Source of the DNA: WVXP01 sp964348095
GTDB taxonomy: Bacteria > Desulfobacterota > BSN033 > WVXP01
DNA: 64,000 nt
Direction: 5' to 3'
Assembly (NCBI GenBank): GCA_964348095.1
Contig: CAYGBK010000083.1
Location: 1 to 64,000 of the forward strand
Both the position numbers and the translations under genes were made by a program. The notes under the pieces were generated by a model, which was not told where the DNA came from, made no database searches, and saw only the letters and a list, made by a program, of their open reading frames with translations. This document shows positions 1 through 9,001 of this stretch, in pieces. Every line of letters starts with the position of its first letter. Position 1 is the first letter of the stretch.

Positions 1-303
1 GATCCTCATTCAATGAACGCAAAGGTCAGGACCTACCTGAAGAAAAGGGGAATTGAGGTTCACGTCTTCGGAGCTGATCAAGTGGCTCAGCAAATGGGTT
101 CCGTCCGATCAGCAAATATCGCGCTAATCGGATTTGCATGCGCCCATCCGAGAGTACCCTTTTCACATGACAAAATCCGAGCAGCGATTGAAAAGATCAG
201 CCCACCAGCGTTCCGAGAGGTAAGCGTGCAGATCTTTGAAAGGGGTTTTCTGGCAGGTCGAGAATCTCTGAAATCAAGAGAGAGAAGAACGGCTAGATCT
301 TGA
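1..303 (+). CDS. 2-oxoacid:ferredoxin oxidoreductase gamma/IorB-type subunit, C-terminal part
   Basis: The reading frame is open from base 1, so the gene enters from the left and only about 100 C-terminal residues are visible. The stretch QQMGSVRSANIALIGFA followed by LPFS-like VPFSHDKIRAAIEK and the ending FERGFLAGRES match the gamma domain of pyruvate/indolepyruvate:ferredoxin oxidoreductases, which helps move electrons from a 2-oxoacid to ferredoxin. No catalytic alpha or beta subunit is in view, so the substrate cannot be named. It converges on the acetyltransferase downstream, with the two stop regions overlapping by about 10 bases. Whether it is PorG-like or IorB-like cannot be settled from the fragment. 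Confidence 0.7.
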   Translation, partial: DPHSMNAKVRTYLKKRGIEVHVFGADQVAQQMGSVRSANIALIGFACAHPRVPFSHDKIRAAIEKISPPAFREVSVQIFERGFLAGRESLKSRERRTARS

Positions 304-745
304 GCTCGAGGTTGATCATATCCCCTCGCGTGAATCCAACTTGCTTGTAGAACTGAAGCAAATCCCAACTCGCCCAGTTAACCAGCGTATAGACCGTCTC
401 AATTCCCATCTGACGAAAACTCTTGATCACCTCGCGCAATAGCATCGTTGCCAGACCCTTTCGATGGTAAGCTGGATCGATACCAATCGTGTCTATCCAC
501 CCGATCGTCAGGGGCACTCGAAACTCTTGACCACTAATCTCTCCCAAGATGAATCCCACGATCCGACCATCGAGTTCTGCAACAAGACCGGTGACCTCCG
601 ATTTCTTATCACCAAAATTGATCTTTCGCCGCCAGTAACCGTAGCGCTTCTCCCCTAAGATCTTCTCATCGATCTCGACGATAGCATCCAAGTCCCCCTC
701 GGTCATAGGCCTGACGCCCACCTTGCCCTGTAGAGTCTTCGCCAT
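293..745 (-). CDS. GNAT-family N-acetyltransferase
   Basis: About 150 residues. The GNAT fold is recognisable: an N-terminal VRPMTEGDLDAIVEID, a central strand GRIVGFILGE, motif A with IDPAYHRKGLATMLLREVI (the acetyl-CoA pyrophosphate loop R/Q-x-x-G-x-G/A), and the C-terminal LLQFYKQVGFTRGD. The closest general type is RimI/small-molecule acetyltransferase; the acceptor is unknown. The frame extends upstream to 790, but I chose the ATG at 745 because it has a GGGGAAGG ribosome-binding site and because a consensus promoter lies at 781-809, which would start transcription downstream of 790. Confidence 0.85.
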   Translation of the reverse strand: MAKTLQGKVGVRPMTEGDLDAIVEIDEKILGEKRYGYWRRKINFGDKKSEVTGLVAELDGRIVGFILGEISGQEFRVPLTIGWIDTIGIDPAYHRKGLATMLLREVIKSFRQMGIETVYTLVNWASWDLLQFYKQVGFTRGDMINLELKI

Positions 746-780
746 ACCCTTCCCCACACTGAAATGAGGACTTTGTTCCC

Positions 781-809
781 TTTTTAACAAAGTGACGGGT
801 TTTTGTCAA
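781..809 (-). promoter_or_regulatory. sigma-70 promoter for the acetyltransferase gene
   Basis: On the minus strand TTGACA (804-809) is separated by exactly 17 bases from TAAAAA (781-786). Predicted start of transcription is near 774, about 30 bases before the chosen ATG at 745. Confidence 0.6.
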
Positions 810-948
810 CGTCTCTTTGACAGGGCCTGTCCCGGCACCACTTTCTCGCTGGATTTCTGGTTATCTCTTTGCCACCTTCCACAAGATCTCTTTTATTGAT
901 AAGTTATTGAGATGCTGAAAAGAATCAAAACCGCCTGGTGAGGACACA

Positions 949-2682
949 ATGAGGACAGCACCTAAGCCCGCACTCAGTGATCTGAAAGGACGGATCGATG
1001 CGGCCATGGGTCGCAGAAGAGTCGATCTGCTTCTGAAAGGAGGGACAATAGTTGATGTTTTCTCGGGGTGTTTGCGTCCGTCTGATATTGCGATCCATCG
1101 TGATCGAATCGTTGGATTTGGATGCTATGATGCCATAAGAGAGATTGACATTTCCGGACGCTTCGTCTCCCCTGGCTTCATCGATGGCCATCTCCATATG
1201 GAGAGTAGCTTGCTTACCCCGGCCCAATATGCCAGAGCCACAGTCGCCCGTGGAACCACCTCGGTCGTAATCGATCCCCATGAGATCGTCAACGTCATGG
1301 GGTCGAAAGGTATTCATTGGATCATGAGATCCGCCAGAAAAAATCCACTCCATGTATTTGTGATGGTCCCTTCATGTGTCCCGGCCACCTCCATGGAAAC
1401 ATCCGGCGCTTGTCTTTCTGAAATAGAGATTGAGGCCCTCCTGAACGAACCCTGGGTTTTGGGAATCGGGGAGATGATGAACTTCCCAGGCGTCATCTCT
1501 TGTCTCCCACAGATTCTGAGAAAACTCACGATTTCACAGGGAAAGCGAATCGATGGCCACGCTCCCGGGCTGTCCGGAAAAAATCTGAGTGGCTATGTTG
1601 CCGCTGGTATTTATTCTGATCACGAATGTACCACGAAACGAGAAGCCCAGGAGAAACTGGCGAGCGGTATGTTTATCATGATCCGGGAGGGATCATCAGC
1701 CAAGAATTTGGCTGACCTTGTTCCTGTGGTGACACCAGAAAATTCTCGCCGATTCATCCTGGTCTCTGACGACCGGCATCCTCATGACCTCATCTACGAG
1801 GGTCATATGGATGGCATCCTCAAGAAGGCCATCCGATTTGGGATCGACCCCGTGACAGCAATTCGAATGGTAACCCTCAACCCCGCCGAATACTTCGGAC
1901 TGTCCGACATGGGAGGCATTGCGCCTGGATTCCGAGCAGATCTTGTCGTCCTGAGAGACTTGGAGGATTTCCACGTCGAATGGGTCATCCATGGTGGGAA
2001 ACCCGTCGTGGAAAACGGTGTAGTCCGGGAATCGGCTTTCCAGGCCAAAAGCCCTCCCCTGGCCAATTCTGTTCATGTCCCAAGAATTCAAACGGATGAC
2101 CTTCTCCTTCCGGCACGGTCGAGTAAAGTGAGAGTCGTCGGAGTCGTCCCCGGCCAGATTGTCACGAATGAAGTCGTGGAGTCCATCCCTGTAGTCGACG
2201 GATTCGCCGTGACGGACCGACAGAGGGACATCCTGAAAATCGGTGTCGTGGAAAGGCACCACAGATCAGGCAGAATCGGAAAGGGGTTTGTGAAGGGGTT
2301 TGGTCTGAAGGAGGGCGCACTAGCATCGTCGGTCTCCCATGACTCTCATAACATCGTCGTGGTCGGGACAAACGACGGCGACATGGCGCTAGCCATCAAT
2401 GAGATCTCCAAAATGAGAGGGGGACTCGTGTCGACTTCTGGCGGGCGAGTGTCCAGAGCCCTTCCCCTTCCCCTGGGAGGTCTCCTGTCTGACCGGCCCC
2501 TGGAGGACGTTCATGAGGATCTCGTGGCGCTCCAGAATGAGGCGAGGCGCATGGGATCCCGCCTGGAGAGTCCATTTATGACCCTCTCGTTTATGGCTCT
2601 TCCTGTTATTCCTCGACTCAAGATTACCGATAAAGGACTCGTCGATGTGGATGCCTTTCAGATAGTCGACCTTTTTTTATGA
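949..2682 (+). CDS. ade: adenine deaminase
   Basis: Hydrolyses adenine to hypoxanthine and ammonia in purine salvage. The 577-residue length is normal for the Ade family of amidohydrolases. Visible landmarks are the N-terminal LLLKGGTIVDVFSG, the metal-binding GHLHMESS (His81 and His83), DPHEIVNVMG, the GHAPGLSG segment, SDDRHPHDL, and the C-terminal family signature HDSHNIVVVG at about residues 464-473. Start ATG has GAGGA seven bases upstream. The last 25 bases overlap the convergent queH gene. A second, divergent paralogue lies at 34.0-35.8 kb. Confidence 0.93.
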   Translation: MRTAPKPALSDLKGRIDAAMGRRRVDLLLKGGTIVDVFSGCLRPSDIAIHRDRIVGFGCYDAIREIDISGRFVSPGFIDGHLHMESSLLTPAQYARATVARGTTSVVIDPHEIVNVMGSKGIHWIMRSARKNPLHVFVMVPSCVPATSMETSGACLSEIEIEALLNEPWVLGIGEMMNFPGVISCLPQILRKLTISQGKRIDGHAPGLSGKNLSGYVAAGIYSDHECTTKREAQEKLASGMFIMIREGSSAKNLADLVPVVTPENSRRFILVSDDRHPHDLIYEGHMDGILKKAIRFGIDPVTAIRMVTLNPAEYFGLSDMGGIAPGFRADLVVLRDLEDFHVEWVIHGGKPVVENGVVRESAFQAKSPPLANSVHVPRIQTDDLLLPARSSKVRVVGVVPGQIVTNEVVESIPVVDGFAVTDRQRDILKIGVVERHHRSGRIGKGFVKGFGLKEGALASSVSHDSHNIVVVGTNDGDMALAINEISKMRGGLVSTSGGRVSRALPLPLGGLLSDRPLEDVHEDLVALQNEARRMGSRLESPFMTLSFMALPVIPRLKITDKGLVDVDAFQIVDLFL

Positions 2683-3221
2683 TTCCGGTCGTCTCCCAGG
2701 TACCTCTCTTTTTCACTGTAAATGCATCCACAGTAATGCTGGCGGTAGATTCCAATCCTTTTCGACTCTTCGATCCCCTCCTTCCATCCCACACGGAAGT
2801 CTTCATAGTAGAAAGGGATTCCCAATCTCCGACCCACACTCTCTCCCATCTCCCTGATTAGCTCGTGCTTTTGATGCCTGCTGTGCAGGAGGGTCGTCGT
2901 AAAGGCGTCAAAACTGCCCTTCTTGGCCGCTCGAGCCGCTGTCTGCAGACGTCGATGGTAGCAATAGGGGCACCGATTCTCCTCTCGGAAAACCACATTC
3001 CTCAGGAAGCCCTCCACATCATATTCGTCCTGGATGATCAGTCGGACTCCCTGAGACTTGAAGTACGATTCGACCGCACCGAGACGTCTGCGGTACTCCT
3101 GAAAGGGGTGGATATTCGGGTTGTGAAAGAACCCGTAGACTTCTGCCTTGTTCTGTTCCAACCGCTTCAACGGATAGATAGCACAGTTGGCACAGCAGAC
3201 ATGGAGGAGAATCCGCTTCAT
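2658..3221 (-). CDS. queH: epoxyqueuosine reductase QueH
   Basis: Final step of queuosine biosynthesis: reduction of epoxyqueuosine in tRNA to queuosine, by the QueH (DUF208) family that replaces QueG in many anaerobes. The 187-residue protein shows all the cysteine motifs: HVCCANC at the N terminus, CPYCYHRRL in the middle and YCGCIYS near the C terminus, expected to bind an iron-sulfur cluster and an adjacent metal. Its ATG overlaps the ppsA stop by 4 bases, suggesting translational coupling with ppsA although the functions are unrelated. Confidence 0.9.
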   Translation of the reverse strand: MKRILLHVCCANCAIYPLKRLEQNKAEVYGFFHNPNIHPFQEYRRRLGAVESYFKSQGVRLIIQDEYDVEGFLRNVVFREENRCPYCYHRRLQTAARAAKKGSFDAFTTTLLHSRHQKHELIREMGESVGRRLGIPFYYEDFRVGWKEGIEESKRIGIYRQHYCGCIYSEKERYLGDDRNHKKRSTI

Positions 3222-5653
3222 TTGCGTAGGTTTTTCTCAGCCTCGAGGATTTTCTGGGTGGTCTTGATCACTGTGTCGGGATTGAGTGAGATACTGTCGA
3301 TGCCACATTGGACGAGAAATTGAGCGAATTCCGGATAGTCGCTTGGCGCCTGTCCACAGATACCGATCTTCCTGTTCCGTTTCTTTGCCGCCTTGATTAC
3401 CATTTCGACGAGCTTCTTAACGGCCGCATCCCGTTCATCGAAAACATGGGAAATCTTTTCTGAATCTCTATCGAGCCCCAGGGTAAGCTGCGTGAGATCG
3501 TTTGAGCCGATTGAGAATCCATCGAATATCTTACCGAATTCATCGGCCAAAATGACATTGCTTGGAACTTCACACATCATATAGATCTCGAGCCCATTCT
3601 TGCCCTGCTTCAGTCCATGTCTCTCCATCTCCCCGATGACTTTACTGCCCTCTTCCAAGGTCCGTACAAATGGGACCATCAGTTTTACATTCGTCAACCC
3701 CATTTCATCTCGAACCTTCTTCATGGCGAGACACTCCATGGCAAACCCCTCTCGGTAGCTCTCATCGTAGTATCGAGCAGCTCCTCTAAAGCCAATCATC
3801 GGATTGTCTTCCATCGGTTCGAAATCATATCCCCCTATGAGATTCGCATACTCGTTACTCTTGAAATCACTGAGCCTGACAATGACATCCCGGGGATAGA
3901 AGGCAGCGGCGATCTTAGCAACCCCCTGAGCAAGCTTATCAACAAAGAAATCTTGTTTGTCTGAATATCCTATCGTCATCTTCTCGATGGTCTCGCGGGT
4001 CTTCCCATCGGTGATCTTATCGAAGTGGAGCAGGGCTAACGGATGAATACGGATGAAGTTGCTGATGATGAACTCCTCTCGCGCGAGTCCGACCCCGTCA
4101 TTCGGAATAAAAGAGAGGTTGAAAGCGATATCGGGATTTCCCACATTCATCATGATCTGTGTTTTGGGTCTCTCCATGTGCTCCAAATCAAAGGTCTTAA
4201 GCTCAAAATCGATCAAGCCATCATAGACCTTGCCCGTTTCGCCCCCAGCACAGGAAACCGTGACGTGATCCACTCCACTGAGGACTGTGCTGCCGTGGCC
4301 GGTCCCAACGACGCATGGAACTCCGAGCTCCCGGCTGATAATGGCCGCGTGACATGTCCTCCCCCCACGGTCGGTTACGATCGCAGCGGCTTTCTTCATA
4401 ACGGGTTCCCAGTCAGGATCAGTCATCTGGGTTACCAGAACATCACCCTCTTTGAATCTATCGATCTCTCTCACGTCAGCGATCACATTCACCGGCCCGC
4501 GCCCGATCTTTTCTCCAACACTTTTGCCGCGGACAAGAACCTTGCCTTCCCCCTTTAGAACGTACGTTTCAAGAACCATACGGTTTTTCAAGGATTTAAC
4601 AGTTTCTGGCCTGGCCTGTAAAATAAACAACTCACCCGTAATACCGTCCTTTGCCCACTCTATATCCATCGGACGAAAACTGCCGGCCTTTGCAGAGTAG
4701 TGGTCTTCAATAATGGTCGCCCATCGGGCGAGCCTGAGGATCTCCTCATCATCCAGAATAAAACGCTTCATGTCAGCACCGGGTACAGGAACATTCTTTG
4801 TGGCACTTTCACCGTCGCGCCAATAGACCATCTTGATCTCTTTAGATCCGAGGGTCTTCTGAATGATTGCCTTATGTCCCTTCTTAAGCGTTGGTTTGTG
4901 AACGTAGAACTCATCTGGATTGACGACTCCCTGGACGATGTTCTCTCCCAGGCCGTAAGATCCAGTTATAAAAACCACATCTGGAAAGCCTGACTCGGTG
5001 TCGATCGTGAACATCACACCTGAGCACGCTTCATCAGACCTGACCATTTTTTGAAATCCAACTGAGATAGCTACCGAAAAATGGTCAAAACCCTTGTGCT
5101 CACGATAGGCAATGGCTCGATTTGTGAAAAGCGATCCGAAACACCGTCTGCACGCATCCAGGATCAGCTGATCACCCCTAATATTCAGGAACGTTTCCTG
5201 CTGACCAGCAAAACTTGCATCCGCGAGATCCTCTGCCGTCGCGCTGCTCCTGACGGCGACGTCTGTGTCTTCTCCGTACTCCTCACAGAGTTTGCCATAG
5301 GCCTCAACGATCTCTTCTTCCAGGTCCTTAGGGAAGTCGATACTCTGAATCAGCCTCCGGACCTTGCTCCCCCTCAAGGACAGGTTCTCAAGGCTGTTAG
5401 TATCCAGATCGGAGAAAATCTGCTGTATAGCCTCAGGCACCTTGCCACGTTCCGCCAGGAGGCGAATCCCTAGAACCTCTCCTTCCTCGATGAAATGTCT
5501 GTATCCATCGACGGTGACACAGAATCCATTTGGGATAGTCACACCCTTCGCCATCAGCTCTCTCCGCATTTCGCCAAGTGAAGCATTCTTCCCACCCACG
5601 AGAGGGAGGTCTTCAATTCCGATTTCGTCGAACCACTTGATAAAACCAGACAT
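3218..5653 (-). CDS. ppsA: phosphoenolpyruvate synthase
   Basis: Converts pyruvate, ATP and water to PEP, AMP and phosphate, a gluconeogenic entry point. The 811 residues match the family. In order are the N-terminal ATP-grasp domain (FDEIGIEDLPLVGGKNASLGEM, RSSATAEDL, SFAGQQETFLN), the swivelling phosphohistidine domain with GGRTCHAAIISRELG whose His carries the phosphate, and the C-terminal PEP/pyruvate barrel with GSNDLTQLTLGLDRD and GICGQAPSDYPEFAQFL. A clear promoter lies upstream at 5693-5721. It fits an organism that builds sugars from acetyl-CoA or pyruvate made by ferredoxin oxidoreductases. Confidence 0.95.
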   Translation of the reverse strand: MSGFIKWFDEIGIEDLPLVGGKNASLGEMRRELMAKGVTIPNGFCVTVDGYRHFIEEGEVLGIRLLAERGKVPEAIQQIFSDLDTNSLENLSLRGSKVRRLIQSIDFPKDLEEEIVEAYGKLCEEYGEDTDVAVRSSATAEDLADASFAGQQETFLNIRGDQLILDACRRCFGSLFTNRAIAYREHKGFDHFSVAISVGFQKMVRSDEACSGVMFTIDTESGFPDVVFITGSYGLGENIVQGVVNPDEFYVHKPTLKKGHKAIIQKTLGSKEIKMVYWRDGESATKNVPVPGADMKRFILDDEEILRLARWATIIEDHYSAKAGSFRPMDIEWAKDGITGELFILQARPETVKSLKNRMVLETYVLKGEGKVLVRGKSVGEKIGRGPVNVIADVREIDRFKEGDVLVTQMTDPDWEPVMKKAAAIVTDRGGRTCHAAIISRELGVPCVVGTGHGSTVLSGVDHVTVSCAGGETGKVYDGLIDFELKTFDLEHMERPKTQIMMNVGNPDIAFNLSFIPNDGVGLAREEFIISNFIRIHPLALLHFDKITDGKTRETIEKMTIGYSDKQDFFVDKLAQGVAKIAAAFYPRDVIVRLSDFKSNEYANLIGGYDFEPMEDNPMIGFRGAARYYDESYREGFAMECLAMKKVRDEMGLTNVKLMVPFVRTLEEGSKVIGEMERHGLKQGKNGLEIYMMCEVPSNVILADEFGKIFDGFSIGSNDLTQLTLGLDRDSEKISHVFDERDAAVKKLVEMVIKAAKKRNRKIGICGQAPSDYPEFAQFLVQCGIDSISLNPDTVIKTTQKILEAEKNLRK

Positions 5654-5692
5654 ATCGCCTCACGGATTCGTCGGTGTTTCTGGGGCCCTGAA

Positions 5693-5721
5693 AATCTACA
5701 GAGACTGACGAGTTTTGTCAA
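5693..5721 (-). promoter_or_regulatory. sigma-70 promoter for ppsA-queH
   Basis: On the minus strand TTGACA (5716-5721), 17-base spacer, TAGATT (5693-5698). Transcription would start near 5686, about 33 bases before the ppsA ATG at 5653. Confidence 0.65.
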
Positions 5722-5793
5722 GTCGCACAAGCCATGGGGCGGAGGAACTCATGTTATTCTCAGAACAGGGAATGTGACCCCCATAGTAAGAAC

Positions 5794-5858
5794 AAACTGA
5801 GGAGTTTCCTCAGTTTTGTGGAGGTTCATGTCTCTGAAGAACGTCTACGGAGACAATG
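5794..5858 (+). repeat. dispersed repeat family R3, copy 1
   Basis: Shares a core reading roughly CTCAGTTTTGTCGACGCTCA then TGTCCCTGAGGGACGT with copies at 35905-35963 and 57804-57862, all on the plus strand. This copy begins with a perfect hairpin, arms 5794-5803 and 5807-5816. Function unknown. Confidence 0.65.
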
Positions 5859-5939
5859 GGTTGGACCTGCCCGGGCCGTTGCCCAGTTCCCCTTGCAACA
5901 ATCTGGTCAAGGCGTTGCAAGAATAATCTGCCAGAAAAT

Positions 5940-6207
5940 GGAGAGGTAAGCTCTGAGCGCGAATCAAGATTTTTTCGCCAAAAATACTCTAGCACAATAA
6001 AGGTCTCCAAGATTCCTCACAGAGCACACGGAGCCTCAGAGAGAACTTCCTCTGGATTGGTGAGAGGCCAATCCAGAGGAAATCACTTGGCCTAATTTTT
6101 CCTCTCAAAGAATTAGGCCAAAAGCCTAGTCCATCAGTTTGTCTCACTCTGCGAGCTCTGAGAGCTCGAGCTCTCCCGCGCAGATTTGGGTGGGGGAGAG
6201 GGGGCGG
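5940..6207 (+). repeat. long structured repeat R1, copy A
   Basis: Near-identical to the reverse complement of 36052-36315. Over the best-aligned 246 bases (5961-6206) I count only about a dozen differences and one single-base indel, roughly 95% identity. It contains two strong inverted repeats: arms 6047-6060/6068-6081 and 6087-6097/6111-6121, then a GAGCTC-rich palindromic zone near 6152-6174. There is no reading frame of note and no obvious terminal inverted repeat or target duplication. Confidence 0.85.
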
Positions 6208-6439
6208 GAGCCGGGTGAACGCCAGGGCACGGGAGCGAAGGGAGATGTGGGGTCCACCATTGAATTCAGAATTGTGTTGAAACACGAGGGGCTAGAAATT
6301 TCCTTCTTTGAAAATCCAGAAAGCTCCTCAACGAATTCACTTGAAAAGTCCCACCCTGAGGGATTAAATAATAAAAACGGGGTGAACAGCATGCTTTCGA
6401 ACTATTCACGTCGATCGGCATAGAGAGGAGCGTATCGCA

Positions 6440-6892
6440 ATGATCCAAGACAAGAGGAGTTTGCACCTTCGCCTTCAAGAGTACTGCGATTGTTATCTTG
6501 AAACGGATCCTAAGGAAGAGCTGGGTCGTATAAGTAAGGAAGGGGCCTCTTCAGACATAACTGGAGACCCTGAGGAGGTGGCACTGAAGTTTCTCGGCCT
6601 GGCCATCTTCTACGGGATCAGAGAAAACGCCAAAAGGCTATCCCTCGTCAGGCCTCGGCGGGGCGAAATTCAACTAAGGGTCGAAGCAGCAGGAAAATAC
6701 AAGCTCCCCGCCCCATCACCAGCCTTAGCTGATCAGATCTTTCACGTCATGCGTTCCATCACCCACCTGGAGACGGGGAAAGGTAGACAGCCCCTTTCTC
6801 TCGGGATTCGAAACGACAGAATTGAGCTGGAGATAGAGTTTGATTCGGCAGAAGGCGAAGAGATGCTATTCATTTCTTTCCCGGAAATGTGA
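6440..6892 (+). CDS. hypothetical protein, 150 residues
   Basis: I do not recognise this protein. The ATG has GAGGAG ten bases upstream and codon use resembles the neighbours. It has no signal peptide or membrane segment. The N-terminal third is acidic and helix-like (LRLQEYCDCYLETDPKEEL), followed by a mixed region with RRGEIQLRVEAAGKYKLPAPSP and an ending RIELEIEFDSAEGEEMLFISFPE that looks like two beta strands. It stands alone between repeat copy A and the bacterioferritin gene, so context gives no clue to function. Confidence 0.6.
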   Translation: MIQDKRSLHLRLQEYCDCYLETDPKEELGRISKEGASSDITGDPEEVALKFLGLAIFYGIRENAKRLSLVRPRRGEIQLRVEAAGKYKLPAPSPALADQIFHVMRSITHLETGKGRQPLSLGIRNDRIELEIEFDSAEGEEMLFISFPEM

Positions 6893-7044
6893 ATGGGTTT
6901 CGGAAGGGGCGGTCCATAAGGGCGCATGTTTTGGTTATTCTTGCAATCTATTACCACAAGGAACAGGGCAGTTTCCCGACTCAGGCCATTCTCCCTGTAT
7001 CCCCTTTTTAGCCCTCTCCCGGTCAGGCTAGAGAATATGCCGTG

Positions 7045-7073
7045 TTGACACCCTACTTTCGGGATGTTATGTT
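7045..7073 (+). promoter_or_regulatory. sigma-70 promoter for bacterioferritin
   Basis: Consensus TTGACA (7045-7050), 17-base spacer, TATGTT (7068-7073). Predicted start near 7080, leaving a leader of about 65 bases before the ATG at 7147. Confidence 0.7.
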
Positions 7074-7146
7074 TGGTTGTCAAATGCAAGACGAGATGTT
7101 CAGTCAGAACGCCGTCTGAGATTCCAAGTGAAGGAAAGGAGACAGG

Positions 7147-7608
7147 ATGAGCCAGAAGGTTGTCGATCTGTTGAATGCGGCCCGGGCCAGGGAGCTGACA
7201 GCAGTTACCCAGTATATGGCTCAACATTATGAACTGGAGGACAGGGACTTTGGCAAACTCGCCTCGAAAATAAAGGAGATCGCGATCCAGGAGATGAAAC
7301 ATGCTGAGGATCTGGCAGAAAGAATCCTCTATCTTAAAGGAGAGCCTACCACCAAACCAGACGCAGGCATCAAGAAAGGGGAAGAGATTGCCAACATGTT
7401 GGCAACCGACATAGCCCTCGAGAGCCAGGCAGTCACGATGTATAACGAAGCAGCCGTTGTTTGTTCAGAGGAGAAAGACCAGATTTCAAAGCGACTATTT
7501 GAGAAGCTACTCGGAGATGAGGAAGAACATCTTAACATATTTGAGAACCTAAAGGATCACGTTGAAAAACTCGGCACGGCTTATCTCGCAACGCTCACAG
7601 GCGAGTAA
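7147..7608 (+). CDS. bfr: bacterioferritin / ferritin-like iron storage protein
   Basis: A 153-residue four-helix ferritin-like protein that oxidises ferrous iron and stores it in a 24-mer shell. The diiron ligands are in the expected spacing: Glu in ARELTAVTQY, Glu and His in QEMKHAEDLAERI, Glu in DIALESQAVTMY, and Glu/His in GDEEEHLNIFENL. Length and helix pattern fit bacterioferritin better than rubrerythrin, and no rubredoxin domain is present. ATG follows AAGGAGAC. It is a single-gene unit with its own promoter (7045) and terminator (7671). Confidence 0.85.
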   Translation: MSQKVVDLLNAARARELTAVTQYMAQHYELEDRDFGKLASKIKEIAIQEMKHAEDLAERILYLKGEPTTKPDAGIKKGEEIANMLATDIALESQAVTMYNEAAVVCSEEKDQISKRLFEKLLGDEEEHLNIFENLKDHVEKLGTAYLATLTGE

Positions 7609-7670
7609 CCCCACTCGGCATTGACCGCGTCCGGATCGTGCACCTCAATAGAAATCTTATCAAAGTGTGG

Positions 7671-7708
7671 CGAGGGCCTTTGATCAACTGTAAGGCCCTC
7701 GATTTTTT
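7671..7708 (+). terminator. Rho-independent terminator of bfr
   Basis: Perfect 10-bp GC-rich stem (7671-7680 with 7692-7701), 11-base loop, then a run of six T at 7703-7708. Confidence 0.85.
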
Positions 7709-7818
7709 CAGGTTTTTGAGGAGGACAGATTTTTATTGGTGTAGAGAGCAGTAGGGAGATGCTTCCCTGGCCCCGACAGATCCTCTGGTGTGAACCGTCC
7801 ACGGGTTGATTCGAACCA

Positions 7819-8928
7819 TTACCTTTCGATCACCCGATTGTAAATCTCCTTGCCCCTATCGAGGCTGTGGTAGATGACAACCGATGTGATAGTTGCCCCA
7901 CTGACAGCGTCAACATCTCGATTAAATCGAAAAGGTTGTAAGAGGGATTTGCCCATGACCCGGCTTTTAATCGCGTCAATATCGCTCTGATCCCAGACTC
8001 TATTTGCGTCTTTAGTCAGATAAATGGGAATGAAATTAACGATCGTACCCATATCATCGAAAATGTAAACGAAGTGGATGTCATGGCAGATATCGCAAAG
8101 GGGGGGTCTGCTGACGACCTTGGCGAAGATTCGTCTCTTTTCGCCCGCAGATCTCACTCTTCCCACAAAAAGCGATCGATCCCCAGGTTCAACCCGTCGA
8201 ATCTCCTCAACAGCGCCACCGGAAAAGGCCATTCCATCTCTGATCTTTTGGATCAATTCCCTATTGGATAGGGGCGGAGTCAACATCTCTCCTTTAGGAA
8301 GAATAACACTCTCCTCTTCATTGATTTTCAGAAACGCCAGGTCGTATTGAAATGCGGCCCTGATCTCCTCGAAGATTTCCTGTTTGTTTCGGCGCATGCC
8401 AATATGAGACTCGACAACAACCCCCCGCCCACTCCCGTCTCTCCTCACCAGCAGGGTAAGGGGAGTTCTCACTCCGCCAGGCCCCCCGATAGCCTCATAA
8501 AAAGCGAAATTGACATCCGGAACGATGGGAAAAGGGATTCCTTCTGTCTTCCGGAATGTGATCACCTCGCGATCATTATTACCTACCCCCACGCCCATCC
8601 ATTTGACGCCGCTGCCGAGTGTCGACTCCTTCACTACCCACTTAAAGACCTCGTTGTAGATGGGAGCCTGCATTTGACAGCTCGAGCAGTACGTACTCAA
8701 GAGTTCAAGCACAACGAGCTCAGCCTGTATGTCTCCGATCGTAAATGTCCTTCCCCCGGAGAGTCCCAAATAGCGTCTATCTTCCGGAGATGAAAGCATC
8801 GGGAATTCGTGAGGGGGAAAGAGGTCGCCAAATCGTGAACTCGCAAAAGATCTCTGAGCCTTCGTCGATAAGACAAACAGAAAGAGAGAAAAAACGATCA
8901 CCTCGAACGGAATGGAAGTCCTCTTCAT
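7819..8928 (-). CDS. exported thioredoxin-like / FMN-binding fusion protein
   Basis: A 369-residue protein with an N-terminal signal sequence (hydrophobic VIVFSLFLFVLS, residues about 9-20). Residues about 60-195 form a TlpA/AhpC-type thioredoxin fold with the redox motif CSSC. The C-terminal third resembles FMN-binding domains (RnfG/NqrC type): it ends with DVDAVSGATITS, close to the D-x-x-SGAT-x-x sequence where ApbE attaches FMN to threonine. Between them is LCDICH, a CxxCH motif that could bind a c-type heme. An envelope electron-transfer protein is inferred; partners are unknown. It lies 73 bases downstream of the SH3 gene, probably co-transcribed. Confidence 0.75.
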   Translation of the reverse strand: MKRTSIPFEVIVFSLFLFVLSTKAQRSFASSRFGDLFPPHEFPMLSSPEDRRYLGLSGGRTFTIGDIQAELVVLELLSTYCSSCQMQAPIYNEVFKWVVKESTLGSGVKWMGVGVGNNDREVITFRKTEGIPFPIVPDVNFAFYEAIGGPGGVRTPLTLLVRRDGSGRGVVVESHIGMRRNKQEIFEEIRAAFQYDLAFLKINEEESVILPKGEMLTPPLSNRELIQKIRDGMAFSGGAVEEIRRVEPGDRSLFVGRVRSAGEKRRIFAKVVSRPPLCDICHDIHFVYIFDDMGTIVNFIPIYLTKDANRVWDQSDIDAIKSRVMGKSLLQPFRFNRDVDAVSGATITSVVIYHSLDRGKEIYNRVIER

Positions 8929-9001
8929 CGTGCCTCCCCTTGCCGTCCCACCTCAGTAAAGTCAACGGGAGAGACACTTTCCCGGGAGCCTTCAATCCTT
9001 T

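Larger units (their letters stand above)
5722..6439. other. gene-free stretch holding repeats
   Basis: Between the ppsA promoter and the next gene I see no convincing coding sequence. It holds a short dispersed repeat (about 5794-5858) and a long structured repeat (about 5940-6207), both described separately. The tail 6208-6439 shows nothing recognisable. Confidence 0.7.

Noticed and set aside
7795..7825. TTCGAACC-like sequence resembling a tRNA T-loop
   Set aside because: T-stem does not pair and no anticodon or D arm fits. I found no tRNA anywhere by eye, though a covariance scan would be needed to be sure.
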